Shown one piece after another: positions 23,483 through 32,138 of a stretch of DNA of 64,000 bases. The notes under the pieces are model-generated. The model was not told the DNA's origin and did not search any database. It was given only the letters and a program-made list of their open reading frames with translations. The translations under genes were made by a program, and so were the position numbers. This DNA is from Streptomyces sp. NBC_00258 (GTDB lineage: Bacteria > Actinomycetota > Actinomycetes > Streptomycetales > Streptomycetaceae): the NCBI RefSeq assembly GCF_036182465.1, contig NZ_CP108081.1:6386001-6450000 (forward strand). Direction: 5' to 3'. The first letter of the stretch is position 1; every line of letters starts with the position of its first letter.

Positions 23483-24568
23483 GTGACCGCGTACGAGCGT
23501 CCCAGCGCACCCGGTTCCGTCGGCGCACCCGGTTTCTCCAGCGCATCCGGTTCTTCCGGCGCACCCGGTGCGGACGGCCGGGACACGGACAGCCATGACG
23601 CCGTCGTGCTCGCGGGCGGCGCCGCCCGCCGCCTCGGCGGGGCGGACAAGCCCGGCGTTCGCGTGGGCGGCCGCGCGCTGCTCGACCGCGTCCTGGCCGC
23701 CTGCTCCGGCGCGGCCGTCACCGTGGTCGTCGCGGAGCCCCGGCCCACCGCGCGCGCGGTGGAGTGGGCGCGCGAGGACCCGCCCGGCGCGGGCCCGCTG
23801 GCCGCCCTCGACGCCGGCCTCCGGCACACCGCCGCCGCGTACGTCGTGGTGCTCTCCGCCGACCTGCCGTTCCTGGACGAGGGCACGGTCCAGCAGTTGC
23901 TGACCGCTCTTCAAGAGGCAGACACGGAGGGCGTGTTGCTCACCGACTCCGGGGGCCGCGACCAGCCGCTGGTGGCCGCGTACCGGAGTGCGGCGCTGCG
24001 CCGCGAGCTGGCGGCCCTCCGTGCCGAGCACGGCGAACTGACCGGGCTGCCGCTGCGCCGGCTCACCGGTGCGCTCGAACTCACCCGTATCACCGACCCC
24101 GTCGCGTCCTTCGACTGCGACACCTGGGACGACATCGCCGCCGCCCGGGCACGTATCAGGGAGCATGGGCACGTGTTGGATGAATGGATTACCGCAGTCA
24201 AGGACGAGTTGGGCATCGACCTGGACGTCGACACCGGCATCCTGCTCGACCTCGCTCGCGACGCCGCGCACGGCGTGGCCCGCCCGGCAGCGCCGCTGAC
24301 CACGTTCCTCGTGGGGTACGCGGCGGCGCAGGCCGAGGGGGGCCCCGAGGCGGTCGCGGAGGCCGCCCGCAAGGCGACGGCACTGGCGCTGCGCTGGGCG
24401 GCGGAGGCGGACGACGGCACCGCACCACCTCCGACGGCCCCGTCCGGCACCGGCAGCGGGACAGGCGCCGGGACCGAGACCGGCAGCGAGACCGGCACCG
24501 GCAGCGGGCCCGGCACCAACAGCGGGACCGGAACCGCCGCTCCCGACCCCCGTCCGGACGCCGGATGA
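23483..24568 (+). CDS. MobA-like nucleotidyltransferase fused to DUF6457 domain
   Basis: 361 residues from GTG 23483. Residues ~35-225 form a MobA-type NTP-transferase: VVLAGGAARRLGGADKP holds the GTP-binding loop with its Lys, ADLPFLD binds metal, and DCDTWDDIAAAR ends the domain. MobA adds GMP to molybdenum cofactor. Residues ~230-315 are a DUF6457 domain (LDEWITAVKDELGI...), and a Gly/Thr/Glu-repeat tail ends the protein. The next gene, moeA, overlaps by ATGA, which supports a molybdenum-cofactor role. The fusion is known in streptomycetes, but the role of DUF6457 is unknown. The frame is open upstream, but into bkdC. Confidence 0.85.
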   Translation: MTAYERPSAPGSVGAPGFSSASGSSGAPGADGRDTDSHDAVVLAGGAARRLGGADKPGVRVGGRALLDRVLAACSGAAVTVVVAEPRPTARAVEWAREDPPGAGPLAALDAGLRHTAAAYVVVLSADLPFLDEGTVQQLLTALQEADTEGVLLTDSGGRDQPLVAAYRSAALRRELAALRAEHGELTGLPLRRLTGALELTRITDPVASFDCDTWDDIAAARARIREHGHVLDEWITAVKDELGIDLDVDTGILLDLARDAAHGVARPAAPLTTFLVGYAAAQAEGGPEAVAEAARKATALALRWAAEADDGTAPPPTAPSGTGSGTGAGTETGSETGTGSGPGTNSGTGTAAPDPRPDAG

Positions 24569-26007
24569 CCGCCCCGGGGCGGTACGAGGAGGTCGACCTC
24601 GACGACCTCGACGTCGAGGAGGCCCTCGCCCTGGCCAAGGAAGGCGGTGCCCAGGTGCCCGACGGCTCCGGAGCCACTGAAGGTTCTCCCGCCGTGCCCC
24701 AGCCGTCACCACGGGGCGGCAGCCGTGAGCACGGGGAAAACGCCGCCGACGGAACCGCCGCGGGAACCGCCGACGGGACATCCCGGGCCCACACGGCCAA
24801 GCACGGCCACCACAGGGCCACTCCATGGCCCGAGGCCCGTGCCCTCGCCGGGCGGGCCCCCCGTCGGCCGGACACCCCCGTCTCCGTCTCCCTCGACGCC
24901 GCGCTGGGCCTCGTCCTCGCCGCTCCCCTCACCGCCCTCACGGACCTCCCGTCGTTCGACACCTCCGCGATGGACGGCTGGGCGGTCGCCGGGCCGGGCC
25001 CCTGGGACGTCCGGGCCGACGGAGTCCTCGCGGGCCACGCCGAACCCGAGCGCCTCACCGACGGCGAGGCCGTCCGTATCGCGACCGGGGCGCGGATCCC
25101 GCAGGACGTCACCGCGGTGATCCGCAGCGAGCACGGCCGCACCGACGAGAAGGAACGGCTACACGCGACCCGGGAGGTCGTGCCCGGGCAGGACATCCGT
25201 CCCCGGGGCCAGGAGTGCCGCTCAGGCGATCCCCTGCTGCAGCGCGGCACGGTGGTCACCCCGGCCGTGCTCGGGCTCGCCGCGGCCGCCGGATACGACA
25301 CCGTCTCGGCCCTCCCCCGGCCCCGCGCCGAAGTCCTCGTCCTCGGGGACGAGTTGCTCACCGAGGGCCTGCCCCACGACGGACTGATCCGGGACGCGCT
25401 CGGCCCGATGCTGCCGTCCTGGCTGCGCGCGCTCGGCGCGGACGTCATCGCCGTGCGCAGGCTCGGTGACGACGCCGAAGCCCTCCGCAAGGCCCTGAAG
25501 AACTCCGACGCCGACCTCGTCGTCACGACCGGCGGCACCGCCGCGGGCCCCGTCGACCATGTGCACCCAACCCTGCGCCGCATCGGCGCCGAGCTCCTGG
25601 TGGACGGCGTCAAGGTGCGCCCCGGCCACCCCATGCTCCTGGCCCGCACCAAGGAGAACCAGCACCTCGTCGGGCTCCCCGGCAACCCACTCGCCGCCGT
25701 CTCCGGCCTGCTCACGCTCGCCGAACCCCTGCTGCGCGCCCTCGCGGGACGCGCGGCCCCGGAGACATACACGCTGCCCCTGAAGGAGACCGTGCACGGC
25801 CACCCGTACGACACCAGGCTGATCCCCGTCGTCCTGCGCGAGGACCGGGCCGTGCCGCTGCACTACAACGGACCGGCCATGCTGCGGGGCATCGCCGTGG
25901 CCGACGCGCTGGCGGTCGTGCCGCCCGGCGGGGCGCGCCCCGGCCAGGAGCTGGAGATTCTCGACCTGCCCTGGGCCACGGCCGGGATCGGGGTGTGTTT
26001 CACGTGA
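24565..26007 (+). CDS. moeA: Molybdopterin molybdenumtransferase MoeA
   Basis: 480 residues from ATG 24565. It is longer than typical MoeA (~410) because of a disordered N-terminal segment (~1-85; Gly/Ser/His-rich). Core motifs: FDTSAMDGWAVAG (~131-143), RIATGARIPQDVTAVI, ILG-equivalent VLVLGDELL, VVTTGGTAAGPVDHV and HLVGLPGNPLAAVSGLL. MoeA inserts molybdate into adenylated molybdopterin. Its stop TGA lies inside a perfect parS site and overlaps the GTG of the channel gene by GTGA. Confidence 0.92.
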   Translation: MTAPGRYEEVDLDDLDVEEALALAKEGGAQVPDGSGATEGSPAVPQPSPRGGSREHGENAADGTAAGTADGTSRAHTAKHGHHRATPWPEARALAGRAPRRPDTPVSVSLDAALGLVLAAPLTALTDLPSFDTSAMDGWAVAGPGPWDVRADGVLAGHAEPERLTDGEAVRIATGARIPQDVTAVIRSEHGRTDEKERLHATREVVPGQDIRPRGQECRSGDPLLQRGTVVTPAVLGLAAAAGYDTVSALPRPRAEVLVLGDELLTEGLPHDGLIRDALGPMLPSWLRALGADVIAVRRLGDDAEALRKALKNSDADLVVTTGGTAAGPVDHVHPTLRRIGAELLVDGVKVRPGHPMLLARTKENQHLVGLPGNPLAAVSGLLTLAEPLLRALAGRAAPETYTLPLKETVHGHPYDTRLIPVVLREDRAVPLHYNGPAMLRGIAVADALAVVPPGGARPGQELEILDLPWATAGIGVCFT

Positions 26008-26010
26008 AAC
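25997..26010. other. parS centromere site (perfect 14-mer)
   Basis: GTTTCACGTGAAAC, a perfect palindrome identical to the Streptomyces parS consensus bound by ParB. It spans the last codons of moeA, including its TGA, and the GTG of the channel gene. Clustering of parS near oriC in this genus supports the assignment. Confidence 0.9.
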
Positions 26011-27101
26011 TTCCGGGCCATGACGCGATCGCCCGTCAGGCGGACGAACGCCTCATCACCCGTCGGGTGAACCTGCCTCGCCGACGGGTGGAACATCCGT
26101 TGAGGCAGGTCGCCAAACGGGTCACCATCGCACTGCTCGTGCTGGTCGGCACCGCCCTCATCGTCTACGTCGACCACGACGGCTACAACGACAACTCCGA
26201 CGGTTCGGTCGACCTGCTCGACGCCTTCTACTACGCGACCGTCACGCTCTCCACCACCGGATACGGCGACATCACCCCCGTCAGTGACGCCGCCCGGTTC
26301 ACCAATATCTTCGTGATCACGCCCTTGCGCGTGATGTTCCTGATCATCCTGGTCGGCACCACTCTCGAGGTCCTCACCGAACGCACCCGGGAGGAGTGGC
26401 GACTGAACCGCTGGAGGACCGCTTTGAGGGAGCACACCGTTGTCATCGGGTTCGGCACGAAAGGCCGCTCGGCGATTCAGACCGTGTGTGCGACGGGGCT
26501 GAAGAAGGAGCAGGTCGTGGTCGTCGATCCCAACTCGAAGGTGATCGACGCGGCGACGGCGGACGGGTACGCGGGCGTGGTCGGCGACGCCACCCGCAGT
26601 GACGTACTGATCCGTGCCGAGGTCCAGCGGGCCCGGCAGATCATCATCGCGACCCAGCGCGACGACACCGCAGTGCTCGTCACGCTGACGGCCCGGCAGC
26701 TCAACCGCGGGGCGAAGATCGTGGCCGCCGTGCGCGAGGAGGAGAACGCGCCGCTGCTGAAGCAGTCCGGCGCCGACGCCGTCATCACCAGCGCCAGCGC
26801 GGCCGGCCGCCTCCTCGGTCTCTCCGTGCTCAGCCCCAGCGCGGGCATGGTCATGGAGGACCTCATCCAGCAGGGCAGCGGCCTCGACATCGTCGAACGG
26901 CCCGTCATAAAGGCCGAGGTGGGCAAGGGCGTCCGCGAGACCGAGGACCTGGTGGTGAGCGTCGTACGAGGACACCGCGTGCTCGGATACGACGATCAGG
27001 CCGTCGGGAAGCTGCAGTTGACGGACCGCCTGATCACCATCGTTCGGGTCACCCCGCACACCCAGGTCGCACCGGACATGAGGCCACTGAGGCAGGACTA
27101 G
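26004..27101 (+). CDS. Two-helix potassium channel with RCK (TrkA-N/TrkA-C) domains
   Basis: 365 residues from GTG 26004. Two membrane helices (~37-57 and ~95-117) flank a pore loop with the K+ selectivity filter TLSTTGYGDITP. The cytosolic part is a TrkA-N Rossmann domain (~135-250; VVIGFGTKGRSAIQTV, VVDPNSK, GDATRSDVL) and a TrkA-C domain (~275-350). Nucleotide or ion binding to the RCK gates K+ flow. It is coupled to moeA by a GTGA overlap, and its start codon lies inside parS. A role in molybdenum biology is not implied. Confidence 0.92.
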   Translation: MKLPGHDAIARQADERLITRRVNLPRRRVEHPLRQVAKRVTIALLVLVGTALIVYVDHDGYNDNSDGSVDLLDAFYYATVTLSTTGYGDITPVSDAARFTNIFVITPLRVMFLIILVGTTLEVLTERTREEWRLNRWRTALREHTVVIGFGTKGRSAIQTVCATGLKKEQVVVVDPNSKVIDAATADGYAGVVGDATRSDVLIRAEVQRARQIIIATQRDDTAVLVTLTARQLNRGAKIVAAVREEENAPLLKQSGADAVITSASAAGRLLGLSVLSPSAGMVMEDLIQQGSGLDIVERPVIKAEVGKGVRETEDLVVSVVRGHRVLGYDDQAVGKLQLTDRLITIVRVTPHTQVAPDMRPLRQD

Positions 27102-27123
27102 CGGCAGGCCCGGAGGCCCGGAG

Positions 27124-27129
27124 TAGCCT
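27124..27129 (+). promoter_or_regulatory. Candidate -10 element for a leaderless quinone oxidoreductase mRNA
   Basis: TAGCCT ends seven bases before ATG 27137. No RBS lies between. Confidence 0.4.
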
Positions 27130-27136
27130 CGCCACC

Positions 27137-28117
27137 ATGCGAGCGATCACTATTCCTGAACCTGGTGGGCCCGAGGCGCTGGTGTGGGACGAGGTCCCGG
27201 ATCCGGTACCCGGAGAGGGCGAAGTACTGGTCGAGGTGGCGGCGAGCGCCGTGAACCGTGCCGATCTGCTGCAGCGGCAGGGGTTCTACGATCCGCCGCC
27301 CGGTGCGTCCCCGTACCCCGGCCTCGAATGCTCCGGGCGGATCGCGGCGCTCGGTGCGGGTGTCTCGGGGTGGGCCGTCGGGGACGAGGTGTGCGCGCTG
27401 CTCTCGGGCGGCGGGTACGCCGAGAAGGTGGCCGTGCCGGCCGGGCAGCTGCTGCCGGTGCCCGAGGGGGTCGGGCTCGACAAGGCGGCCGCGCTGCCCG
27501 AGGTGACCTGCACGGTCTGGTCCAACGTCTTCATGATCGCCCACCTCCGGCCCGGCGAGACGCTCCTGGTGCACGGCGGGGCGAGCGGCATCGGAACCAT
27601 GGCGATCCAGCTGGCCAAGGCCGTCGGCGCGAAGGTCGCCGTCACCGCGGGCAGCAAGGAGAAGCTGGACTTCTGCGCCGAGCTCGGCGCGGACGTACTG
27701 ATCAACTACCGCGAGCAGGACTTCGTCGAGGAGATCAAGGCGGCCACCGACGGGGCGGGCGCCGACGTCATCCTCGACAACATGGGCGCCAAGTACCTGG
27801 ACCGCAACGTCAAGGCCCTCGCGGTCAACGGACGGCTCGCGATCATCGGCATGCAGGGCGGCATCAAGGGTGAGCTGAACATCGCGACGCTCCTGGGCAA
27901 GCGCGGTGCCGTCACCGCGACCTCGCTGCGCGCCCGTCCCGCCGGGGAGAAGGCGGCGATCGTCGCGGCCGTACGGGAGCATGTCTGGCCGCTGGTCTCC
28001 GCAGGTCACGTACGTCCGGTGGTCGACCGCGAGCTGCCGATGAGCGACGCGGCCGCGGCGCACCGGGTGCTGGAGGAGAGCGGGAACATCGGGAAGGTGC
28101 TGCTCACGCTCCCGTAG
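27137..28117 (+). CDS. NAD(P)H:quinone oxidoreductase, zinc-free MDR family
   Basis: 326 residues of the medium-chain dehydrogenase/reductase superfamily, quinone oxidoreductase branch. Motifs: MRAITIPEPGGPEALVWDEV at the start, AVNRADLLQRQGFYDPPPG (~38-56), no zinc-binding Cys cluster, then the NADPH fold VHGGASGIGTMAIQLAKAVGA (~145-165) and MGAKYLDRN. It reduces quinones or enones with NADPH in the cytosol. The substrate is not determined. It converges on a membrane-protein gene across a strong hairpin. Confidence 0.9.
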   Translation: MRAITIPEPGGPEALVWDEVPDPVPGEGEVLVEVAASAVNRADLLQRQGFYDPPPGASPYPGLECSGRIAALGAGVSGWAVGDEVCALLSGGGYAEKVAVPAGQLLPVPEGVGLDKAAALPEVTCTVWSNVFMIAHLRPGETLLVHGGASGIGTMAIQLAKAVGAKVAVTAGSKEKLDFCAELGADVLINYREQDFVEEIKAATDGAGADVILDNMGAKYLDRNVKALAVNGRLAIIGMQGGIKGELNIATLLGKRGAVTATSLRARPAGEKAAIVAAVREHVWPLVSAGHVRPVVDRELPMSDAAAAHRVLEESGNIGKVLLTLP

Positions 28118-28125
28118 GACTCGAC

Positions 28126-28161
28126 GGCTGAGGCGGGCCGCGGGCCGGCCCCGCCTCAGCC
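28126..28161. terminator. Bidirectional terminator, overlapping a stop codon
   Basis: GGCTGAGGCGGG (28126-28137) pairs exactly with CCCGCCTCAGCC (28150-28161). The right arm includes the stop codon of the minus-strand gene ending at 28156. Confidence 0.7.
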
Positions 28162-28662
28162 CCGCCGTACGCGCAGTGCGACGAACGCGAGGCCGAGGCC
28201 CAGACCGATGAGGACCAGTCCGCTGCCGAGGGGCAGGACCCGCAGGACGGGTTCCGAGGCGCGTACATGGCGGCCGGCGGCCTGCTCGGCGTCGGCAGGC
28301 GGGTGGGACCCCGGCGCGGTGTTCCCGGGCGTCTCGGGGGCGACAGCGCCCTCCGACTGTTCGCTGTCCGCTGGACCGTCCGGGTGACCGACCCCGGCGT
28401 CCTCCTCCCGCGCTTCTTCCCGAGTCCCGTCCTGTGCCTCGTACTGCGCTTCCTCGTCCGCTTCCTCTTCCTCTGTCTCCTCCGTCGGCGCGGGCCGGCC
28501 AGGCCGCTCGCGTCCCTCTCCGGCCCGGCTGCCGGCCCGTGACTCGCCGGGCGCGGGTTCGTACGAGGAGACGCAGGGGACGGCGTACGACATCGGTGCG
28601 GGGCCTGCCAGCAGGACCAGCAGCAGGCCGGTCACGCGCAGGGGGCGGAGCCATGGAGCCAC
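28156..28662 (-). CDS. Exported, C-terminally anchored acidic protein of unknown function
   Basis: 168 residues from GTG 28662, with GGAGGGGG eight bases upstream. A hydrophobic signal-like N-terminus (~6-26; RVTGLLLVLLAGPAP) is followed by a strongly acidic Glu/Ala/Gly/Pro-rich middle (TEETEEEEADEEAQ) with no predicted fold, then a C-terminal LPLGSG, a hydrophobic helix (~145-163) and a final RVRRG. The plan resembles a wall-spanning or sortase-like C-terminal sorting signal, but the motif is not a canonical LPXTG. It is divergent from the PadR gene, which may regulate it. No family is recognised. Confidence 0.65.
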   Translation of the reverse strand: MAPWLRPLRVTGLLLVLLAGPAPMSYAVPCVSSYEPAPGESRAGSRAGEGRERPGRPAPTEETEEEEADEEAQYEAQDGTREEAREEDAGVGHPDGPADSEQSEGAVAPETPGNTAPGSHPPADAEQAAGRHVRASEPVLRVLPLGSGLVLIGLGLGLAFVALRVRRG

Positions 28663-28793
28663 GTCGGTGACCCCCTCCTGGTGCGAAGGAACCAAGATCG
28701 ACGGCACCAGAGTCACACGGGGGGCCCGTACCGGCATCTCGATCGTCCGGTGCCGACGCGGTCACCCTCAGTGACACCCTTGGCGTGCACAGA

Positions 28794-28806
28794 TGTACGG
28801 GGTACA
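28794..28806. promoter_or_regulatory. Palindrome upstream of the PadR gene
   Basis: TGTACGGGGTACA: TGTAC/GTACA arms around GGG, 11 bp before ATG 28817. It is a candidate autoregulatory operator for the PadR protein. Confidence 0.45.
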
Positions 28807-28816
28807 GATACGGGTT

Positions 28817-29383
28817 ATGTCGATACGTCACGGTCTGCTGGCACTTCTGGAGCGTGGACCCCGCTACGGTTCGCGGCTGCGCACCGAGTTCGAGGCGCGC
28901 ACCGGCTCCACCTGGCCGCTGAACATCGGCCAGGTCTACACGACGCTGGGCCGGCTGGAGCGGGACGGTCTGGTCGTTCAGCAGGGCGCGGACGAGGCCG
29001 GTCACGTGTTGTACGCGCTGACGGACGAGGGCCGGGCCGAGCTGCGGTCCTGGTTCACGCGTCCCGTGGAGCGCACGAACCTGCCGCGCGACGAACTGGC
29101 GATCAAGCTGGCCATGGCGGTCGGGGCGCCGGGGGCCGACATCCGGGCGATCGTGGAGACGCAGCGGCGGTATCTGTCGGAGGCGATGCACACGTACACC
29201 CGGCTGCGGGCCCAGGCGCTCGCGGAGGGCCCCGGGCACCGGGACGAGGTGGCCCGGCTGCTCGTCCTGGAGCACCTGGTCTTCCGCGCGGAGGCCGAGA
29301 TGCGGTGGCTCGACCACTGTGAGGCCCGGCTGCTGCGGCTCGCGGAGGCGGCTGCCACGGATCCGCCGCAGCCGCCGGTCTGA
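28817..29383 (+). CDS. PadR-family transcriptional regulator
   Basis: 188 residues starting MSIRHGLLALLERGPRYGSRL. N-terminal winged helix (~1-80) with LNIGQVYTTLGRLERDGLV as the recognition region and ALTDEGRAEL as the wing, then a Vir_act_alpha C-terminal dimerisation domain (~95-175). PadR proteins are ligand-responsive repressors. No effector is evident. The start has no strong RBS, and a palindrome lies 11 bp upstream. It is divergent from the exported acidic protein. Confidence 0.9.
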   Translation: MSIRHGLLALLERGPRYGSRLRTEFEARTGSTWPLNIGQVYTTLGRLERDGLVVQQGADEAGHVLYALTDEGRAELRSWFTRPVERTNLPRDELAIKLAMAVGAPGADIRAIVETQRRYLSEAMHTYTRLRAQALAEGPGHRDEVARLLVLEHLVFRAEAEMRWLDHCEARLLRLAEAAATDPPQPPV

Positions 29384-29471
29384 CGCTCGGCTCCCGTACG
29401 TACATACCGGTGCGTAGATGGTGGATCACGCCCGGGAGGGGGCACCAGGGTGATGAAGTGTGCGGGTGCGA

Positions 29472-29477
29472 GAGAAT
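29472..29477 (+). promoter_or_regulatory. Candidate -10 element for a leaderless bpa mRNA
   Basis: GAGAAT ends six bases before ATG 29484. It fits NANNNT only, so confidence is low. Confidence 0.3.
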
Positions 29478-29483
29478 GGCGGC

Positions 29484-30026
29484 ATGGAGATGCCGAGGAA
29501 CGAAAGGTCGCCGGAGAACCCCCAGATCCTGGTCGTTGGCCAGGACGGGATGGCTCTCGGTGGCGGAGGAGACGAGGACTCCCGTGAGGTCCCGGTGACG
29601 GAGATGGTGGAGCAGCCCGCCAAGGTCATGCGCATCGGGAGCATGATCAAGCAGCTGCTGGAGGAGGTGCGTGCGGCACCTCTGGACGAGGCGAGCCGGG
29701 TCAGGCTCAAGGAGATCCACGCCAGCTCGGTCAAGGAGCTGGAGGACGGGCTCGCTCCCGATCTCGTCGATGAGCTGGAGCGGCTGTCCCTGCCGTTCAC
29801 GGACGACGGCATCCCCTCGGACGCCGAACTGCGGATCGCGCAGGCCCAGTTGGTCGGCTGGCTGGAGGGGCTCTTCCACGGGATCCAGACCACCCTGTTC
29901 GCCCAGCAGATGGCGGCCCGCGCCCAGCTGGAGTCGATGCGCCGGGCGCTCCCGCCGGGCGTGGGCGGCGGCGAGGACGACGACGATCCGCGTGCGGGCG
30001 GCCGTGTCGGGGGTCCGTACCTGTAA
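29484..30026 (+). CDS. bpa: Bacterial proteasome activator Bpa
   Basis: 180 residues of the Bpa/PafE (DUF2587) family. A disordered N-terminus is followed by a four-helix core (~40-155; VMRIGSMIKQLLEEVRAAP, LVDELERLSLPF, QLVGWLEGLFHGIQTTLFAQQMAAR) and a flexible tail ending in GGPYL, a C-terminal motif with the penultimate Tyr that docks in the 20S proteasome alpha ring. Bpa forms a dodecameric ring that opens the gate without ATP for degradation of unfolded proteins. Core proteasome genes are not in the window. Confidence 0.92.
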   Translation: MEMPRNERSPENPQILVVGQDGMALGGGGDEDSREVPVTEMVEQPAKVMRIGSMIKQLLEEVRAAPLDEASRVRLKEIHASSVKELEDGLAPDLVDELERLSLPFTDDGIPSDAELRIAQAQLVGWLEGLFHGIQTTLFAQQMAARAQLESMRRALPPGVGGGEDDDDPRAGGRVGGPYL

Positions 30027-30096
30027 CTGCGGTCCGTACCCGAACCTGCACCCGTAACTCCGACGACTCCCATCACTCCGAACAGTGCGCGGACGA

Positions 30097-30126
30097 AAGG
30101 GGCCCGGCAGAAATGCCGGGCCCCTT
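30097..30126. terminator. Strong bidirectional terminator between bpa and kinase gene
   Basis: AAGGGGCCCGGCA (30097-30109) pairs exactly with TGCCGGGCCCCTT (30114-30126) around a GAAA loop, between converging genes. Confidence 0.85.
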
Positions 30127-30149
30127 CGCGTGTCCGAACGGTCAAGCAA

Positions 30150-31790
30150 TCAGGCGGGATTGCCCGTCGACACATAGAGCTGGATCTTGGGCATGCTCTC
30201 GGGGTCGACGTCCGAGTCCGCGGCGGGGATCTGGCTCATGACCGTGTCCTCGCCGTAGGCGTTCTCGTCGACCGGCTGGCTCTCGTACTGCCAGCCCGCG
30301 GCCTGCAGGCAGGCCTTCACCGAGTCCATGTTCTTGAACTTGAAGTCCGGGACCTTGATCTTGTCGGCGTCGTTGTACGACTCGTCGGGCTCCGTGCACT
30401 CGGTCTTCTCGATCTTCTTCGTCGTGTCCGGCCCCTTGTGCCCGGCCACCGCGGACGACGACGCGCTGGACTCGGTGCCGCCGCCCTTGTCGTCGTCGCC
30501 CCCGCCGCCCAGCTGCAGCGCGGCGATCAGACCGCCGACGGCGGCCAGCGCGACGACGATCGAGCCCACGATCACCGGCATGTTGCTCTTGCGGCCGCCA
30601 CCGGAGGCGGGCGCAGAGGACTGCTGCGGGGTGATCGTGTACGGCGGCGGGGTCGAGTAGCCCTGCTGCGGGGAGTACGCGGCGGTCTGGGCCGGCGTCT
30701 GGTAGCCGCCCTGCTGCGGATAGCCGTACGACTGGGCGGGCGTGGACGTGTGCGCCGGGGTCGGCGGGCCGTAGGCGCCCGGCTGGTACGGCGTCTGTAC
30801 GTTCCCCTGCGGAGCCTGGGCCGACTGGTCGACCGGCGGGAACACCGCGGAGCCGACACCGGCGCCGCTCGACGTCTGGGCGCCCGGCACGATGCTCGGC
30901 GGTGCGGCCTGGAACGACTGGGCCACGCGCAGGCACTCGTCGCGCATCGACTCGGCGCTCAGGAAACGCTCGTTGGGGTTCTTCTTCAGTGCGCGGGTGA
31001 TCAGCGCGTCCACGGCCGGCGGCAGCGAGCGGTTGACCGAGGAGGCCAGGACGGGCTCCTCCTGGACGTGCGCATACGCTATGGCCAGCGGCGAGTCCGC
31101 CTCGAACGGCAGCCGCCCGGTGACCAGCTGGAACAGCATGATGCCGACCGAGTACAGGTCCGAGCGGGCGTCCACGCCCCGGCCGAGGGCCTGCTCCGGG
31201 GAGAGGTACTGCGGGGTGCCGACGACCATGCCGGTCTGCGTCATCGACGTGACACCGGACTGCATGGCGCGGGCGATGCCGAAGTCCATCACCTTGACGA
31301 CGTTCCGCTTCGTCATCATCACGTTGCCCGGCTTGATGTCGCGGTGGACCAGGCCCATCTCGTGGCTGATCTCCAGCGCCGCCAGTACATCCGCGGTGAT
31401 CTTCAGGGCCTTGTCGGCGGGCATGGCGCCGTACTGGGTGATGTCCTGGTCGAGGACCGAGCCGAGCGGGCGGCCCTCCACGTACTCCATGACGATGTAC
31501 GGAGTCGTCACGCCGTCCAGGTCGTCCTCGCCGGTGTCGAAGACCGAGACGATGTTCGTGTGCGTGAGCTTGGCCACCGACTGGGCCTCGCGGCGGAAGC
31601 GCTCGCGGAAGGCCTGCTCACGGCCGAGCTCGGTGTGCAGTGTCTTGATCGCGACCTGTCGGTCGAGCACCGAGTCGTACGCGAGATGGACCGAGGCCAT
31701 ACCGCCCTCGCCGAGCAGGTCGCGCAGTTGGTAGCGCCCGCCGGCGACCGAACGCCCCGCGTACCGGCCGTGTCCGCCGTCCTGGCTCAT
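30150..31790 (-). CDS. Ser/Thr protein kinase with PASTA-like extracellular domain
   Basis: 546 residues from ATG 31790 (MSQDGGHG), with GGGGGA 8-13 bases upstream. Hanks-type kinase domain (~17-275): GEGGMASVHLAYD P-loop, VAIKTL with the ATP Lys, catalytic HRDIKPGNV, DFGIAR, activation loop TSMTQTGMVVGTPQYLSPEQA. A long Pro/Gln/Tyr-rich juxtamembrane linker follows, then one membrane helix (~410-430), an acidic segment, and a C-terminal PASTA-like module (~470-545). PASTA kinases sense wall fragments. The activation-loop Thr residues are likely autophosphorylation sites and PstP substrates. Divergent from a second kinase. Confidence 0.9.
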   Translation of the reverse strand: MSQDGGHGRYAGRSVAGGRYQLRDLLGEGGMASVHLAYDSVLDRQVAIKTLHTELGREQAFRERFRREAQSVAKLTHTNIVSVFDTGEDDLDGVTTPYIVMEYVEGRPLGSVLDQDITQYGAMPADKALKITADVLAALEISHEMGLVHRDIKPGNVMMTKRNVVKVMDFGIARAMQSGVTSMTQTGMVVGTPQYLSPEQALGRGVDARSDLYSVGIMLFQLVTGRLPFEADSPLAIAYAHVQEEPVLASSVNRSLPPAVDALITRALKKNPNERFLSAESMRDECLRVAQSFQAAPPSIVPGAQTSSGAGVGSAVFPPVDQSAQAPQGNVQTPYQPGAYGPPTPAHTSTPAQSYGYPQQGGYQTPAQTAAYSPQQGYSTPPPYTITPQQSSAPASGGGRKSNMPVIVGSIVVALAAVGGLIAALQLGGGGDDDKGGGTESSASSSAVAGHKGPDTTKKIEKTECTEPDESYNDADKIKVPDFKFKNMDSVKACLQAAGWQYESQPVDENAYGEDTVMSQIPAADSDVDPESMPKIQLYVSTGNPA

Positions 31791-32138
31791 GTCTCTGCGT
31801 CCCCCATCGGCGTGCGCCGTCACGCGGGCCGAAGCTGCTGGTGTGGCTCCCGCGGCGGTGATCCTTAGTGTTATTCCCGGCCAAGTCTGCCGGAGGCCAC
31901 TGACACGTCAAGCTCGGTGCCCGTTCCGTGACCGTACGCGAAAGAAGAGTCGCGGAAGCGTTACAGGTGCCGTACGGCCGGTACACAGAATTTGCACCCG
32001 CGGACCGGCTGCGGGTTTCATGGCCGGTCCATCTCGGGTCGGCCTCTCACGCGGAGGCTGTAGCGTGGCCCGACGGAGACCGTAACAATCACCGCGCGTA
32101 CCTTCGACCGGTGCGGACAGAAACGACGGCGAGGACTG
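31791..32138. other. Divergent promoter region between two kinase genes
   Basis: 348 bp with no supported gene. TAGCGT at 32061-32066 is a candidate -10 for the rightward kinase. On the minus strand TTGACG (31911-31906) with CAGACT 16 bp downstream could serve the leftward kinase. I see no clear operator. Confidence 0.4.

Noticed and set aside
27098..29317. 739-codon minus-strand frame over quinone oxidoreductase, exported protein and padR
   Set aside because: It crosses three supported genes and intergenic terminators and shows no recognisable domain.
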